A DNA stretch of 64,000 bases from Petrotoga sp. UBA5851 (GTDB lineage: Bacteria > Thermotogota > Thermotogae > Petrotogales > Petrotogaceae): the NCBI GenBank assembly GCA_002431635.1, contig DJGH01000008.1:26246-90245 (forward strand). Direction: 5' to 3'. The notes under the pieces were generated by a model. The model made no database searches. It was not told the origin of the DNA and was given only the letters and a program-made list of their open reading frames with translations. This document shows, piece by piece, positions 34,464-44,130 of this stretch (positions are counted from its first letter, which is position 1; every line of letters starts with the position of its first letter). Position numbers and translations under genes: made by a program.

Positions 34464-35813
34464 CTAATTTTCTTCATTATTCTGAGTTCTTCTGATATAT
34501 TTGTAAAACGGTTTTTCAAAAACGACTTCATTTTTTTGTATAAGTTCCTTAAGCAGGCTGATGCAGGTTTTTTCATCCTGATTATCGAACACATACTCTG
34601 AGACATACTTAATATCCTGTGAATGGATATCTTCATCTTTAAGGATCCTTTTAATGTAAAAAGTATCCATTGAAGCTTTAAGCTGTTCAAAACTGCCTTT
34701 TATTATGACGGGAGTTTTAATGCTAACATAATCGCTGCCGTCTTTTCCAAGGAACATACCTGAAAACTTAAGGGCGATACCGAAAGAGCTTATAGCTTTG
34801 TTTGTAAGACCAAGAGAATCCTTTGCCTGATGAAGAACCTCGTATATAGTGTTTGACTTTTTCTCTGCAAACGATTTGAAAGTCATATTTACGAAGTTGT
34901 TTCTGTACTCCGGGTATGGAAGAAGTTTTTCATACTTTATCTCCCATCTTCGTGGAGCGGGTACTTTCAGGATTCCGGAATCTGTTTTTATCAGTCTCTT
35001 AGATTCTATCATATTTTTTATCAAATCTTTCAACGATGTTCTTGAATTTGATGATATCCACGGATGGCGGGATATGGCAGTCGATTCAAGAGATTTGTAG
35101 TCAACGGGGGTTATGGATGTAACGATAAGTCTTTCCATGAAACGCATGTAATTCTCTTCATATTCACTGACTTCATCACTGTTCATAAGCCTGCACTTTA
35201 TAGCTTTCAATATATCTTCTACAAAAGCATTCATGGAAGTATACCTGAATTTTGAATAGTCAACGCCGATGCCGGTAATAATTCTTTTTACGATTGCCTC
35301 ATCGGGAGAAAGATTTTTTTCATCAGTCTTTCGTATTATCTCCTCGACAAGATCATCAAAGGTATCTATATCCACTATAGATTCATTTTTTACAATATCC
35401 TCGTATGGAATATACATATCGGCTGCCAGCTGCATATCTGCGGATGTGGTTTTGCTGCGGCTGATGACAATTACAGATTTCCCGTATGTTTTGAGTTTTC
35501 TCACCAGTGGCAGAAAGTCTGCGTCCCCAGTCACAAGAACGTACGATTCTATATGCGGGAACATGAACATAGACTCTATTGTATCCACAGCAAGTTTGAT
35601 ATCGTTTCCTTTCTTATTTGAGAATCCATCTTCCGGCATTTCGATCAGTTCTATACCGTACTTTAAAAACGTGAACATGGTAGCCGGATATTTGGACCAG
35701 TGTCCATAAGCCTTTCCTCCGATAACTTTAGCAAATTCAGCAATCTTTTTTACTATAAGCTCAGGATCAACCGGTTGATTCTGATAGTCCATAAGGATGA
35801 AAGAAGTTTTCAT
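34464..35813 (-). CDS. NYN-domain (PIN-like) putative ribonuclease
   Basis: Protein of 449 residues whose N-terminal part (about 1-150) is a NYN/LabA-type PIN-like nuclease domain. Conserved acidic sites are visible: MDYQN near residue 8, GNDIKLAVD and TGDADFLPLVRKL. The C-terminal two thirds are helical with winged-helix-like stretches that may be RNA-binding (LOTUS/OST-HTH-like), a guess from spacing and composition. The ATG at 35813 has GGAGG seven bases upstream, while an in-frame ATG at 35849 lacks one and falls within the upstream terminator. It lies between ileS and hfq and is probably co-transcribed with hfq, so a role in RNA processing is inferred. Confidence 0.82.
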   Translation of the reverse strand: MKTSFILMDYQNQPVDPELIVKKIAEFAKVIGGKAYGHWSKYPATMFTFLKYGIELIEMPEDGFSNKKGNDIKLAVDTIESMFMFPHIESYVLVTGDADFLPLVRKLKTYGKSVIVISRSKTTSADMQLAADMYIPYEDIVKNESIVDIDTFDDLVEEIIRKTDEKNLSPDEAIVKRIITGIGVDYSKFRYTSMNAFVEDILKAIKCRLMNSDEVSEYEENYMRFMERLIVTSITPVDYKSLESTAISRHPWISSNSRTSLKDLIKNMIESKRLIKTDSGILKVPAPRRWEIKYEKLLPYPEYRNNFVNMTFKSFAEKKSNTIYEVLHQAKDSLGLTNKAISSFGIALKFSGMFLGKDGSDYVSIKTPVIIKGSFEQLKASMDTFYIKRILKDEDIHSQDIKYVSEYVFDNQDEKTCISLLKELIQKNEVVFEKPFYKYIRRTQNNEEN

Positions 35814-35825
35814 TTTTTCCTCCAG

Positions 35826-35853
35826 TATAAAAATGCGTGGCATAGCCACGCAT
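35826..35853 (-). terminator. Intrinsic terminator after ileS
   Basis: On the minus strand ATGCGTGGC-TAT-GCCACGCAT followed by TTTTATA. It sits between the ileS stop and the NYN gene. With no clear promoter after it, partial read-through or a promoter inside ileS must supply the NYN-hfq transcript. Confidence 0.8.
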
Positions 35854-35856
35854 GAA

Positions 35857-38610
35857 TTAAGAGTTCATGGTTTTAAGAGTATGGGCACATCTTGGACATG
35901 TATCTGGGAACTGAGGATCTTCGCCTGTATGTTCATCAATTTTCCAGCACCTTTCACATTTTTTGCCGCTGGCTTTCTCTACTCTGACCCTGCAAAGACT
36001 TCCTTCATATCCGTTTTCAACAGTACCTGTTTCAAACCCTGAAGCAATTATGACATCAGACATAAATTCATTTCCTAAAGAATCAAGTATAGCACAATCT
36101 GAAGGTTCTTTAGGCTGCACCGTAACCTTGCTTTCTAAAGAGTGGCCTATGAACTTATCACGCCTCTTTTCCTCAAGTGCTTTGAGTATGTCCTCTCTTA
36201 TGAGAAGAACTCTGTTCCACTTTTCTTCCAATGCTTTATCAATATAGTTTTCATTGAATTCGGGCCAACTTTCAGCCTGTACAGTAGCCTTTTTTTCAAA
36301 GTTTTCTGAGAGATGGTCGTATATTTCTTCTGTTGTAAAGGTAATTATTGGAGCCATCATTTTGGTCATGGCCATGAGGATCTCATACATTACGCTCTGA
36401 GCCGAACACCTCATTTGAGACTTTTTGCTGAGAGTATAAAGTCTGTCTTTTATGATATCAAGATAGATGGAACTCATAGAAACAGTACAGAAGTTGTTAA
36501 GCATCTGGTGTACCCTGTAGAATTCATAGCTCTCATACGCCTGGGTTACATCACGTATAAGCTCATGAAGCTTCATCATAGCCCAGCGGTCAAGTTCAGG
36601 CATTTCTTCATACTTGACAAGATCTTTTTTTGGATCAAAGTCGCTTATATTGCCGAGCAAAAACCGTACGGTGTTTCGGAACTTTCTGTAAACATCAACC
36701 TGCTGGTCAAGTATCTTGTAAGATATGCTTATATCTCCGCGATAATCGGAAGATGCAACCCAAAGTCTAAGCACATCAGCTCCGTAACGGTCGATAATCT
36801 CCTGTGGTGCTATAACGTTGCCGATAGATTTGGACATTTTTTTGCCTTCCTCATCCTTGATGAATCCGTGGGTGAGAACCTTTCTGTAAGGAGCTTTTCC
36901 GTGCTTCCCAACCGACATAAATATCGAACTCTGAAACCAGCCTCTGTGCTGGTCGCTTCCTTCAAGATAAAGATCTGCTGGAAATTTTTTAAGTTCTTCT
37001 CTGGCATGGATAACGGCCTGGAAAGAAGCTCCGGAATCTATCCATACATCAAGTATATCGTACTGCTTTCTCAGATGATCCGATCCGCATTTGGGACATT
37101 TGAACCCATCCGGAAGAAGTTCCTTAAGATCCATATCGTACCATGCGTTCGTACCTTTAGCTTTTACGATTGAAATAAACTTTTCAAGAACCTGTGGATC
37201 AAGAAGTACCTCTGTACAGTTTTCGCAATAAAGGGCGGGTATAGGTATTCCCCATGCACGCTGTCTTGATATACACCAGTCCGGCCTGTCATGAATCATG
37301 GAGGTGATTCTGGTTTCTCCCCATTCAGGTATCCACTGGACATTTTTTATTTCATTCAAAACTTTCTGGCGCAAACTGTTATTTTCAACGCTTATAAACC
37401 ACTGCTCTGTAGCTCTGAATATTATCGGGCTTTTGCATCTCCAGCAATGCGGATAGGAATGAGTTATCTTCTGGCTTGCTATAAGGTGGTTGCTGGCTTT
37501 TAGGTCATTTATTATTACTTCATTAGCCTTCCATATCTTAAGACCCTCATACTTTCCGGCTTCTTTGGTAAATATACCCTCGTGATTCACAGGGGAAAGA
37601 ACCGGTAGATTGTACTTCAGACCGGTAGTATAGTCGTCCGCTCCGTGTCCGGGAGCCGTGTGTACACAGCCTGAGCCGTCCTCCAGAGTCACATAGTCCG
37701 CTAAAACAATGAGAGACTGCCTTTCAATAAAAGGATGTTTTGCCGATTTGTTTTCAAGTGAAGAACCCTTAAATACTTCTGTTATTTCGTAAGAATCAAT
37801 TTTAGCATCTTTCATAACCTTAGGAACTAACTGTTTGGCAAGTATCCAGTATTCGTTTCCTACCTTTACCTTGCAGTAGTCGTACTCCGGATGAACAGCG
37901 ATAGCAACATTGGCCGGAAGAGTCCATGGTGTAGTTGTCCATATTACTATATAGGTATTTACATCAAACTCAAACTTCACATATATAGATGAGGAAGAAT
38001 GATCATGATACTCTACTTCCGCTTCTGCAAGTGCAGTCTGACATTCAGCACACCAATAGATAGGTTTTTTCTTTCTGTAAACGTTTCCCTGCTTTACAAA
38101 AGAGTTGAATACATCAAGCACTTGTGATTCGTATACAGGATCAAGAGTTACATATGCCTCATCCCAATTTCCGCGTACGCCTAAGCGCTTAAACTCTTCT
38201 TTTTGTATCTGAACGTGTTTTAGTGCGTACTCCCTGCAAAGATCCCTTATCTGGTTCTTGCTGAGCTGCTTGGCCTTTTCTCCGAGTTCTGTAGTTACTT
38301 TATGCTCTATAGGCAGACCGTGGGTATCCCATCCTGGTACATACGGGGAGTTATACCCTCTCAGGGTTTTATATTTTATGACTATATCTTTAAGAACTTT
38401 ATTCAGGGCGTGCCCCATATGTATATGCCCGTTTGCATAAGGAGGCCCATCATGGAGCAAAAACATCTCCGAGTCTTTTCTGGTCTGCTGAACATACTTA
38501 TAAATATCTAAACCTTCCCATTTTTTAAGAATTTCTGGTTCCTTTTCCTTAAGGTTGGCTTTCATGGAAAAAGTAGTACTGGGAAGGTTCAATGTATCTT
38601 TGTAATCCAA
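35857..38610 (-). CDS. ileS: Isoleucyl-tRNA synthetase
   Basis: Class I synthetase of 917 residues that charges tRNA-Ile. The HIGH signature appears as HIHMGHA after PPYANG, and KMSKS as KMSKSIGN. The CP1 editing region contains [11 protein letters not shown]. The C-terminus carries a zinc finger (CERCW and CPRCA), the bacterial-type arrangement. The start is taken as TTG at 38610: GGAGG lies seven bases upstream and the product then begins [10 protein letters not shown], as in relatives. The GTG at 38619 abuts the ribosome-binding site. No T-box leader precedes it. It is 21 bp downstream of the response regulator gene. Confidence 0.95.
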   Translation of the reverse strand: MDYKDTLNLPSTTFSMKANLKEKEPEILKKWEGLDIYKYVQQTRKDSEMFLLHDGPPYANGHIHMGHALNKVLKDIVIKYKTLRGYNSPYVPGWDTHGLPIEHKVTTELGEKAKQLSKNQIRDLCREYALKHVQIQKEEFKRLGVRGNWDEAYVTLDPVYESQVLDVFNSFVKQGNVYRKKKPIYWCAECQTALAEAEVEYHDHSSSSIYVKFEFDVNTYIVIWTTTPWTLPANVAIAVHPEYDYCKVKVGNEYWILAKQLVPKVMKDAKIDSYEITEVFKGSSLENKSAKHPFIERQSLIVLADYVTLEDGSGCVHTAPGHGADDYTTGLKYNLPVLSPVNHEGIFTKEAGKYEGLKIWKANEVIINDLKASNHLIASQKITHSYPHCWRCKSPIIFRATEQWFISVENNSLRQKVLNEIKNVQWIPEWGETRITSMIHDRPDWCISRQRAWGIPIPALYCENCTEVLLDPQVLEKFISIVKAKGTNAWYDMDLKELLPDGFKCPKCGSDHLRKQYDILDVWIDSGASFQAVIHAREELKKFPADLYLEGSDQHRGWFQSSIFMSVGKHGKAPYRKVLTHGFIKDEEGKKMSKSIGNVIAPQEIIDRYGADVLRLWVASSDYRGDISISYKILDQQVDVYRKFRNTVRFLLGNISDFDPKKDLVKYEEMPELDRWAMMKLHELIRDVTQAYESYEFYRVHQMLNNFCTVSMSSIYLDIIKDRLYTLSKKSQMRCSAQSVMYEILMAMTKMMAPIITFTTEEIYDHLSENFEKKATVQAESWPEFNENYIDKALEEKWNRVLLIREDILKALEEKRRDKFIGHSLESKVTVQPKEPSDCAILDSLGNEFMSDVIIASGFETGTVENGYEGSLCRVRVEKASGKKCERCWKIDEHTGEDPQFPDTCPRCAHTLKTMNS

Positions 38611-38631
38611 AACAAACACCTCCAGGTAGTA

Positions 38632-38988
38632 TTAAAGCTTTAACAGATTTTGTATGGTATCTTTCAGTTCGGTGAGATCCATCGATTTGACCACATAAGC
38701 GTCGGCTGCCCATGAAGCCATTTCGCTCTTATAATGTGAGTAGGCTGTAAGAAAAATGATCTTCATCTCCGGATATTTTTTGCGTATATCGCCGGCCAGT
38801 TCAAGTCCGTTTATATCCGGCATTTCTATATCGGTGCACACAAGATCGAAGTTTCTGTCCGCAGAAAGTATCTGCAAGGCTTTTTTTGCGCTGTTGGCGT
38901 CAACAATTTCATAACCGCCGTCAAGCAGTTCTTCTTTTATAAGGAGCCTTATGTTATCCTCATCGTCAACAATCAGTATTCTAGCCAT
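38632..38988 (-). CDS. Single-domain response regulator (CheY-like)
   Basis: A 118-residue receiver with no output domain. The acidic pair (DDED at about 8-11), phosphoacceptor Asp in CTDIEMPD (about 53), LTAY and a late Lys in VVKS are present. It is 32 bp behind the GAF/PAS histidine kinase and has AAGGAGG upstream, so it is the likely partner of that kinase. With no DNA-binding domain, output must pass by protein contact or phosphotransfer. Confidence 0.9.
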   Translation of the reverse strand: MARILIVDDEDNIRLLIKEELLDGGYEIVDANSAKKALQILSADRNFDLVCTDIEMPDINGLELAGDIRKKYPEMKIIFLTAYSHYKSEMASWAADAYVVKSMDLTELKDTIQNLLKL

Positions 38989-39020
38989 TTAGACCGCCTC
39001 CTTAAGCATTATGATTATTT

Positions 39021-41774
39021 TCAGCATGAATGCAATTCAATCCTGAATACAGTACTGAAATCATCAGATTTTAACAAAAAGAGTTTTCCTTTATGTTCCT
39101 CTTCTATTATTTTTTTACATATAGCCAGTCCTAAACCTGTTCCGTTGGTTTTGGTAGTGAAAAACGGCAGAAAAAGCTTTTCTTTTATTTCCGGCGTTAT
39201 AGCTGTTCCGTTATTTTCAACCTCTATAACAATGGTTGAATCATCAGCGAAAGAGTGTACTTTTATGCTTCCTTTTTGCGGAACAACTTCAATGGCATTT
39301 TTTACAAGATTTATAAGAACCTGCTTCAAACGGCTTTTGTCTCCGTTAGTGAACAATTCTGGTTCATTTTTATGTACCTGTATATTTATCTCCTTTTGGG
39401 AGATAAAATCCTCGAACATCATTACAACATCGTCCAAGATAGTACCTATGCTTACTTTTTCAAAAGTTGGCAGTCTTTCACCTCTTGAGTACTCTAAAAT
39501 TTCTGAAACTATATCCTCAAGCCGTGTAAGTTCGGACTGAATTATGCCGGAGTACTTCCTTATGCTCTGCGGATCATCAAGCTTTTTAAGCATACGGTTA
39601 AGAAAGCCTCCTATGACGGTAAGCGGGTTTCTTATCTCATGTGCAATTCTTGCTGTCATTTCACCTATGGCGGAAAGCTTTTCCCTTTTTTCAATCTCCT
39701 TCTGAAGTTTGTAAACCTCCGTTATATCGCCAAAAACGATTATTACTCCTTCGATTACTCCTAGATCCCTGTTCCACAGAGGTGAAAATTCTATATCGAA
39801 TATTTTTTCTTCTTCATGAACATTAAGTTTGTAGTTTGGAAACCTCAGATCCGTCTTAGTGTCATAGATCTGTTCTATGGTGTTTAGTATATCGTCATTG
39901 AAGGTTCCTGACAACAGCTTTATAGAAGTTCCGATAATACTCTCTCTGGCCTTGGAAAAAAATACCTCCGCTTTCTGATTCCATTCGAGTATCTTTCCTG
40001 TTCTGTCAACCACGACTATCCCGACAGAAAGATTCTGAAGAATATTATCCTTAAACCTTCGGTAATAATCTATAAGGTTTTTCTGTTCCTCAAGCGATTT
40101 GGTCTTTTCTTTAAGCTCATCGTAGTTTTCTATCATTTCCAGACCAAGGCCTATGCTGTCCTGATAAAGCTTTATGATTTCAATATCCACATTTGTGATG
40201 GGAGTGCCTGTGAACTTATTGTCGATAATAACAATTCCTCTTGTATCAAATCTTCCAGTTACGGGGAATATCAGGAACTCCTGTGTCCGGATAAGTTCGT
40301 ATATATCTTCAAGCTCATCATGTTTTATTTTTAACATCTGGGGAACCACATGTATTACCTGTTTTTTGCTTACAACTCTGTCAAGGATGGGATGTCCCTT
40401 ATATACCAGAACCATATTTTTAACGTTTTCAGTCAGCTTATTTGTAAAAGGAAGCGATAAAGCTTCTTCTCGCAGGTACTGTATCATATCCCCGTACTTT
40501 AAGGCCCTTCTGTTTGCTTCCTTCCAGATCTTATCGACATCTTCGTCTTCATCCGGACCGATCCAAAGTTTGGGTATCAGAAACCCCCTTACACGGTCGC
40601 GTTCAAGATAGAGCGCCCTGTTGAAACGTAGTCCTCTTCCTGAAGTCAGACCAAGCAGCATAATTTTTATAGAGTTGTTCTTATCGTATGTTGAACGTAT
40701 AGCCTGACTTATTTTATGAAGTGAGTTCATCTTGTCAAGCTGCTCTTTCTGAACCCTTATTGACTCCTCATGCCTTTGCTTAAGCTCCTTAAGATTCTGA
40801 ATTTCATTTTTCAGTCTGTTATAGATATTTATTCTGCTCAGGCCCAGACCCATTCGTTTGACTGTACTGTTAAGAAATATCTGGTCGATGCTGTCAAAGT
40901 ACTTATATGGAAGAAAATGTTCCCTTTCTTTTTTATTATATATGGCAACTATCCCGAAGGTAACGTTATCTACGGAAAGTCTTGAATAAACTGCTGACTT
41001 CATATGGATATCAAAAGGGTTTTCGTATTTTTCAAAGTTGGTATTACCTATTAAAAGCAGACTTTCTTCTCCATTCAAGAGGCTACCTTCAACAGAACTG
41101 CCGATAGGAAGAATATTTTTTTTCACTTCAGATGGTTCTAATCCAGAAATATTGTAAAGTACAAGTTTTTCATCCTCATACTTCCAGTAGGCAGCTACTT
41201 CTGCAAAAAGAGTATCCTTTAGAAGACAAAGAATATTATTTATAAGAGTTTCATCTGACTGAGAGTTATCAAAAATATCTGATAATTTCTCAAAAATTCC
41301 TAATTTTTCTCTGAAGGCATTTACCGAGGAAGTATCCACAACTAATTTCAGTACGACAAGATAACTTCTCAGAGCCTCCCGGAGATTTTCAGCCTGAATG
41401 TACTGCTTACTCAAAACAACCGCTCCCATGAATGACTCTCCTGAAAAAATAGGATAAAAGAATACAGTTTTTTCCTCTTTCAGGGTGTAGATTGAAAAAA
41501 ACTCATTAAAGCCCAGTTCCACTATATTGTTTTTTTTCAGTTCCTCAAAGAGGGAAGGAAAATCATTATAGTATACTTTCAGGTCATCATCCCTGGGATC
41601 CATGTCCATAGATGAGCCTAAAAGCTTAAGAATATTACGTTCATTTTCAAATATAAAAATAAAAGAATCTATCCCAAACTTTTCCCTAAGTGAAAGGGCG
41701 ATTTCTTTTGTAATGCTTGTGAAAAAGTCTTTAGGATACTGATGTTCAATAATTTTCAGAATTGAGTCTATCAT
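39021..41774 (-). CDS. Soluble GAF-PAS histidine kinase
   Basis: Cytoplasmic sensor kinase of about 917 residues. The N-terminal half has two or three GAF-like domains (about 1-160, 165-330, 350-580) with coiled-coil linkers. A PAS domain (about 590-700), a HisKA with ARIAHEIRNPLTVIGGF and an ATPase domain with NLVKNAIEV, VENNGTAI and GTGLGLA follow. No membrane helix is seen. The chosen start is ATG at 41774, which has GAAGGGA upstream. The ATG at 41792 has no ribosome-binding site. The adjacent receiver gene is its probable partner, and ileS follows on the same strand. Stimulus unknown. Confidence 0.88.
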   Translation of the reverse strand: MIDSILKIIEHQYPKDFFTSITKEIALSLREKFGIDSFIFIFENERNILKLLGSSMDMDPRDDDLKVYYNDFPSLFEELKKNNIVELGFNEFFSIYTLKEEKTVFFYPIFSGESFMGAVVLSKQYIQAENLREALRSYLVVLKLVVDTSSVNAFREKLGIFEKLSDIFDNSQSDETLINNILCLLKDTLFAEVAAYWKYEDEKLVLYNISGLEPSEVKKNILPIGSSVEGSLLNGEESLLLIGNTNFEKYENPFDIHMKSAVYSRLSVDNVTFGIVAIYNKKEREHFLPYKYFDSIDQIFLNSTVKRMGLGLSRINIYNRLKNEIQNLKELKQRHEESIRVQKEQLDKMNSLHKISQAIRSTYDKNNSIKIMLLGLTSGRGLRFNRALYLERDRVRGFLIPKLWIGPDEDEDVDKIWKEANRRALKYGDMIQYLREEALSLPFTNKLTENVKNMVLVYKGHPILDRVVSKKQVIHVVPQMLKIKHDELEDIYELIRTQEFLIFPVTGRFDTRGIVIIDNKFTGTPITNVDIEIIKLYQDSIGLGLEMIENYDELKEKTKSLEEQKNLIDYYRRFKDNILQNLSVGIVVVDRTGKILEWNQKAEVFFSKARESIIGTSIKLLSGTFNDDILNTIEQIYDTKTDLRFPNYKLNVHEEEKIFDIEFSPLWNRDLGVIEGVIIVFGDITEVYKLQKEIEKREKLSAIGEMTARIAHEIRNPLTVIGGFLNRMLKKLDDPQSIRKYSGIIQSELTRLEDIVSEILEYSRGERLPTFEKVSIGTILDDVVMMFEDFISQKEINIQVHKNEPELFTNGDKSRLKQVLINLVKNAIEVVPQKGSIKVHSFADDSTIVIEVENNGTAITPEIKEKLFLPFFTTKTNGTGLGLAICKKIIEEEHKGKLFLLKSDDFSTVFRIELHSC

Positions 41775-41914
41775 CGCAATCAGTCCCTTCATTGCAAAAA
41801 TAAGTTAATTATATTATACTATATTTAGCATTATAAATGTACAATAATTATTTTTATAAATATCATGTTAGGTTGTATGAAAGTGAAAAGAATCTTAAAA
41901 TTACCGGAGGAGAA

Positions 41915-42601
41915 ATGTTTAATTTATCTGTGATAGTCAATGCGGTTGCGATTATAGCCGGCGGAATCATAGGAATGCTTATAGGCAAAAAGCTATCTGA
42001 AAAAATTCAAAAGATGCTGTTTACAAGTGTAGCGCTCACCACAATAATAATGGGAGTACAGATGGGACTTAAAGCCGAAAATTTTCTCATTGTGCTGGGA
42101 GCTCTTTCGATAGGCGGTGTTGCCGGGGAAGTCATTGATATTGAGGGACGGCTTGCCAGACTTGCCGGCAGAATAGAAAAATCTGACGGTCAGACCAAGT
42201 TTGTAAAAGGTTTCGTAAGTTCAACGGTTCTTTTCGTGGTTGGTCCTATGACTGTTCTTGGCTGTATAAACGCAGGCATAACAAATGACAACTCTATTAT
42301 ATACCTCAAATCTCTTCTGGACGGAATATCATCAGTTATATTTGGTTCAGTATACGGTTTTGGGGTAATAGCATCTGCAGTGAGCGTTATGATTATCCAG
42401 GGGCTTTTGGTGAGCTTTGCCGGTGCTTTAAGCTTTCTTTCCGCTGATGCTTATCTGCTGAACTTTACCGCTGTGGGCGGGGTTATGGTTCTGGCAATAG
42501 GAATAAGACTTCTGGATATAAAAGAAATAAAGGTAGGAAACTTCCTGCCTTCATTAGGTGCAGTAATACTGCTCGACTATATAAAAACGCTTATAGCTTG
42601 A
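41915..42601 (+). CDS. DUF554 membrane protein
   Basis: Inner-membrane protein of 228 residues with about seven helices, glycine-rich throughout. Segments such as GGIIGMLIGKKL near the N-terminus, GPMTVLGCINAG in the middle and the repeated GxxxG helices identify the YdfK/YqgA (DUF554) family, proposed transporters of unknown substrate. The ATG at 41915 has CGGAGGAG upstream, and further in-frame codons at the 5' side lack one. It is a single plus-strand gene, divergent from the kinase and convergent with minE. Confidence 0.88.
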   Translation: MFNLSVIVNAVAIIAGGIIGMLIGKKLSEKIQKMLFTSVALTTIIMGVQMGLKAENFLIVLGALSIGGVAGEVIDIEGRLARLAGRIEKSDGQTKFVKGFVSSTVLFVVGPMTVLGCINAGITNDNSIIYLKSLLDGISSVIFGSVYGFGVIASAVSVMIIQGLLVSFAGALSFLSADAYLLNFTAVGGVMVLAIGIRLLDIKEIKVGNFLPSLGAVILLDYIKTLIA

Positions 42602-42615
42602 AAAAAAGGAAAAAC

Positions 42616-42888
42616 TCACTTATAAGCTATACTAGCAATTATGGTTACAATATTTCCGTCTTTTGAAATGTGTACCTTGACATCCTTTTCATTAACGCTG
42701 AGATTTCTGCAGGCGTAATCCTTTATGTATGTGACTATCGACTCGATTTCTTCTTCAGATTTATTTTCGAACTTTATAGCTGTGGCACATGCTTCACGTC
42801 TGTTGGTAACAAGGTCATTCATCCTCTTGACGGCTATATCTCTGTTTGAATCTTTTTTTGCGGGAGACCACCATGACACGGGAATCAC
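42616..42888 (-). CDS. minE: Cell-division topological factor MinE
   Basis: Small protein of about 90 residues that drives MinD from the membrane. The N-terminal motif (SPAKKDSNRDIAVKRMNDLV) and the C-terminal ISKDGNIVTIIASI strand match MinE, though divergence is high and the protein lacks the usual hydrophobic first residues. The first GTG (42888) overlaps the minD stop as GTGA. A second GTG at 42879, with AAGGTG five bases before it, is an equal candidate. No minC is present in this window. Confidence 0.78.
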   Translation of the reverse strand: MIPVSWWSPAKKDSNRDIAVKRMNDLVTNRREACATAIKFENKSEEEIESIVTYIKDYACRNLSVNEKDVKVHISKDGNIVTIIASIAYK

Positions 42889-43700
42889 CTTCTCCCCAGT
42901 AGCTTTTTGATGAACCCCAGGAATCCGTCTTCTGAGGAGCCTGAGATATCTTCGCTAATAGGTATAGGATTTCCTAAAATTCTCTGTGCAATGTTTTTAA
43001 AAGGAACGGAAAGCCTGTTCTTTTCATCTAGAACCAAAGGATTGCCTTCATTGGTAGATACTATTATTTCCTCACTGTCAGGTACTACCCCCAGCAGTTC
43101 TACGGCGAGGGCATTTTTAATCTCATCCGGTGAAACCATCTTATCTCTCTGAACCATTCGTGGTTTAAGCCTGTTTACAATAAGTGAAACTCTCTGTTCT
43201 GAAAACCCCTGATTTTCTAGCATGCCTATTACCCTGTCCGCATCGCTGATAGCAGTAAGTTCCGGAGTGGTAACTATTATGGCCTGCTGGGCAGGAGCGA
43301 TAGAGTTTTTGAAGCCTCTTTCAATACCCGCTGGGCAGTCAATTATTATGTAGTGGTAATGTTTTGAAAGCTCATTTACAAGATTTATCATATCCTGCTC
43401 TGATACCATATCTTTATTGGCAATCTGTGAAGAAGCCAGAAGGTTCAGGTTTTTGAGGAGCTTGTGCTTTACAACGGCTTCAAGAGGATCTTTGTTTCCG
43501 CGAACAACATCTATTATGGTATAAACGACCCTGTTTTCAAGTCCAAGGACAAGATCAAGGTTTTTCAGGCCGATATCAGCGTCTATAAGACAGACATTAT
43601 AACCAAGAAGGGCAAGACATGCTCCTACGTTGGCTGTTACAGTAGTCTTCCCGACGCCCCCTTTTCCTGATGTAACCACAAATACCTTTGAGTCATCCAT
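42885..43700 (-). CDS. minD: Septum-site determining ATPase MinD
   Basis: Membrane-associated ATPase of 271 residues that positions the division site. The deviant Walker A (SGKGGVGKTT, about 10-19) and the DIGLKNLDLVLGLENR segment are typical. The C-terminal amphipathic helix (FLGFIKKLLGRR) is the membrane-targeting sequence. ATG at 43700 is preferred to a TTG 21 bases upstream. GGGGGCGGA serves as ribosome-binding site. minE is coupled behind it. A promoter with 17-bp spacing lies upstream. Confidence 0.95.
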   Translation of the reverse strand: MDDSKVFVVTSGKGGVGKTTVTANVGACLALLGYNVCLIDADIGLKNLDLVLGLENRVVYTIIDVVRGNKDPLEAVVKHKLLKNLNLLASSQIANKDMVSEQDMINLVNELSKHYHYIIIDCPAGIERGFKNSIAPAQQAIIVTTPELTAISDADRVIGMLENQGFSEQRVSLIVNRLKPRMVQRDKMVSPDEIKNALAVELLGVVPDSEEIIVSTNEGNPLVLDEKNRLSVPFKNIAQRILGNPIPISEDISGSSEDGFLGFIKKLLGRR

Positions 43701-43758
43701 CTCTTCCGCCCCCAATTTCAATTATTATCAAGTCAGGTTTCCTAGTACGTACAAAGTA

Positions 43759-43787
43759 ATTATACCTTAAGACTTCTTTTTTTACAA
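43759..43787 (-). promoter_or_regulatory. Promoter of minDE
   Basis: On the minus strand TTGTAA (43787-43782), 17 bp, TATAAT (43764-43759). Confidence 0.72.
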
Positions 43788-43825
43788 ATACAAAAGGTTA
43801 ATCCGGTTGTTTTTATTTTAAGTAT

Positions 43826-43860
43826 AAAAAAGTTAGCCGGACGTTTACCGCCCGGCTAAC
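43826..43860 (-). terminator. Intrinsic terminator after ferredoxin gene
   Basis: On the minus strand GTTAGCCGG with CCGGCTAAC around an 11-nt loop, followed by TTTTTT. Confidence 0.88.
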
Positions 43861-43870
43861 AGTTAAAGAA

Positions 43871-44128
<258 letters not shown>

Positions 44129-44130
44129 AA

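Noticed and set aside
36313..37173. Long 286-codon open frame on the plus strand inside ileS
   Set aside because: It is antisense to the well-supported ileS gene with full motifs, and its translation has no recognisable domain or good start site.
38611..38640. T-box leader before ileS
   Set aside because: Only 21 bp separate ileS from the receiver gene and no T-box sequence is present.
42593..42631. Terminator between the DUF554 gene and minE
   Set aside because: TATAGCTT and AAGCTATA are complementary but separated by about 24 nt without a proper U-tract, so support is weak.
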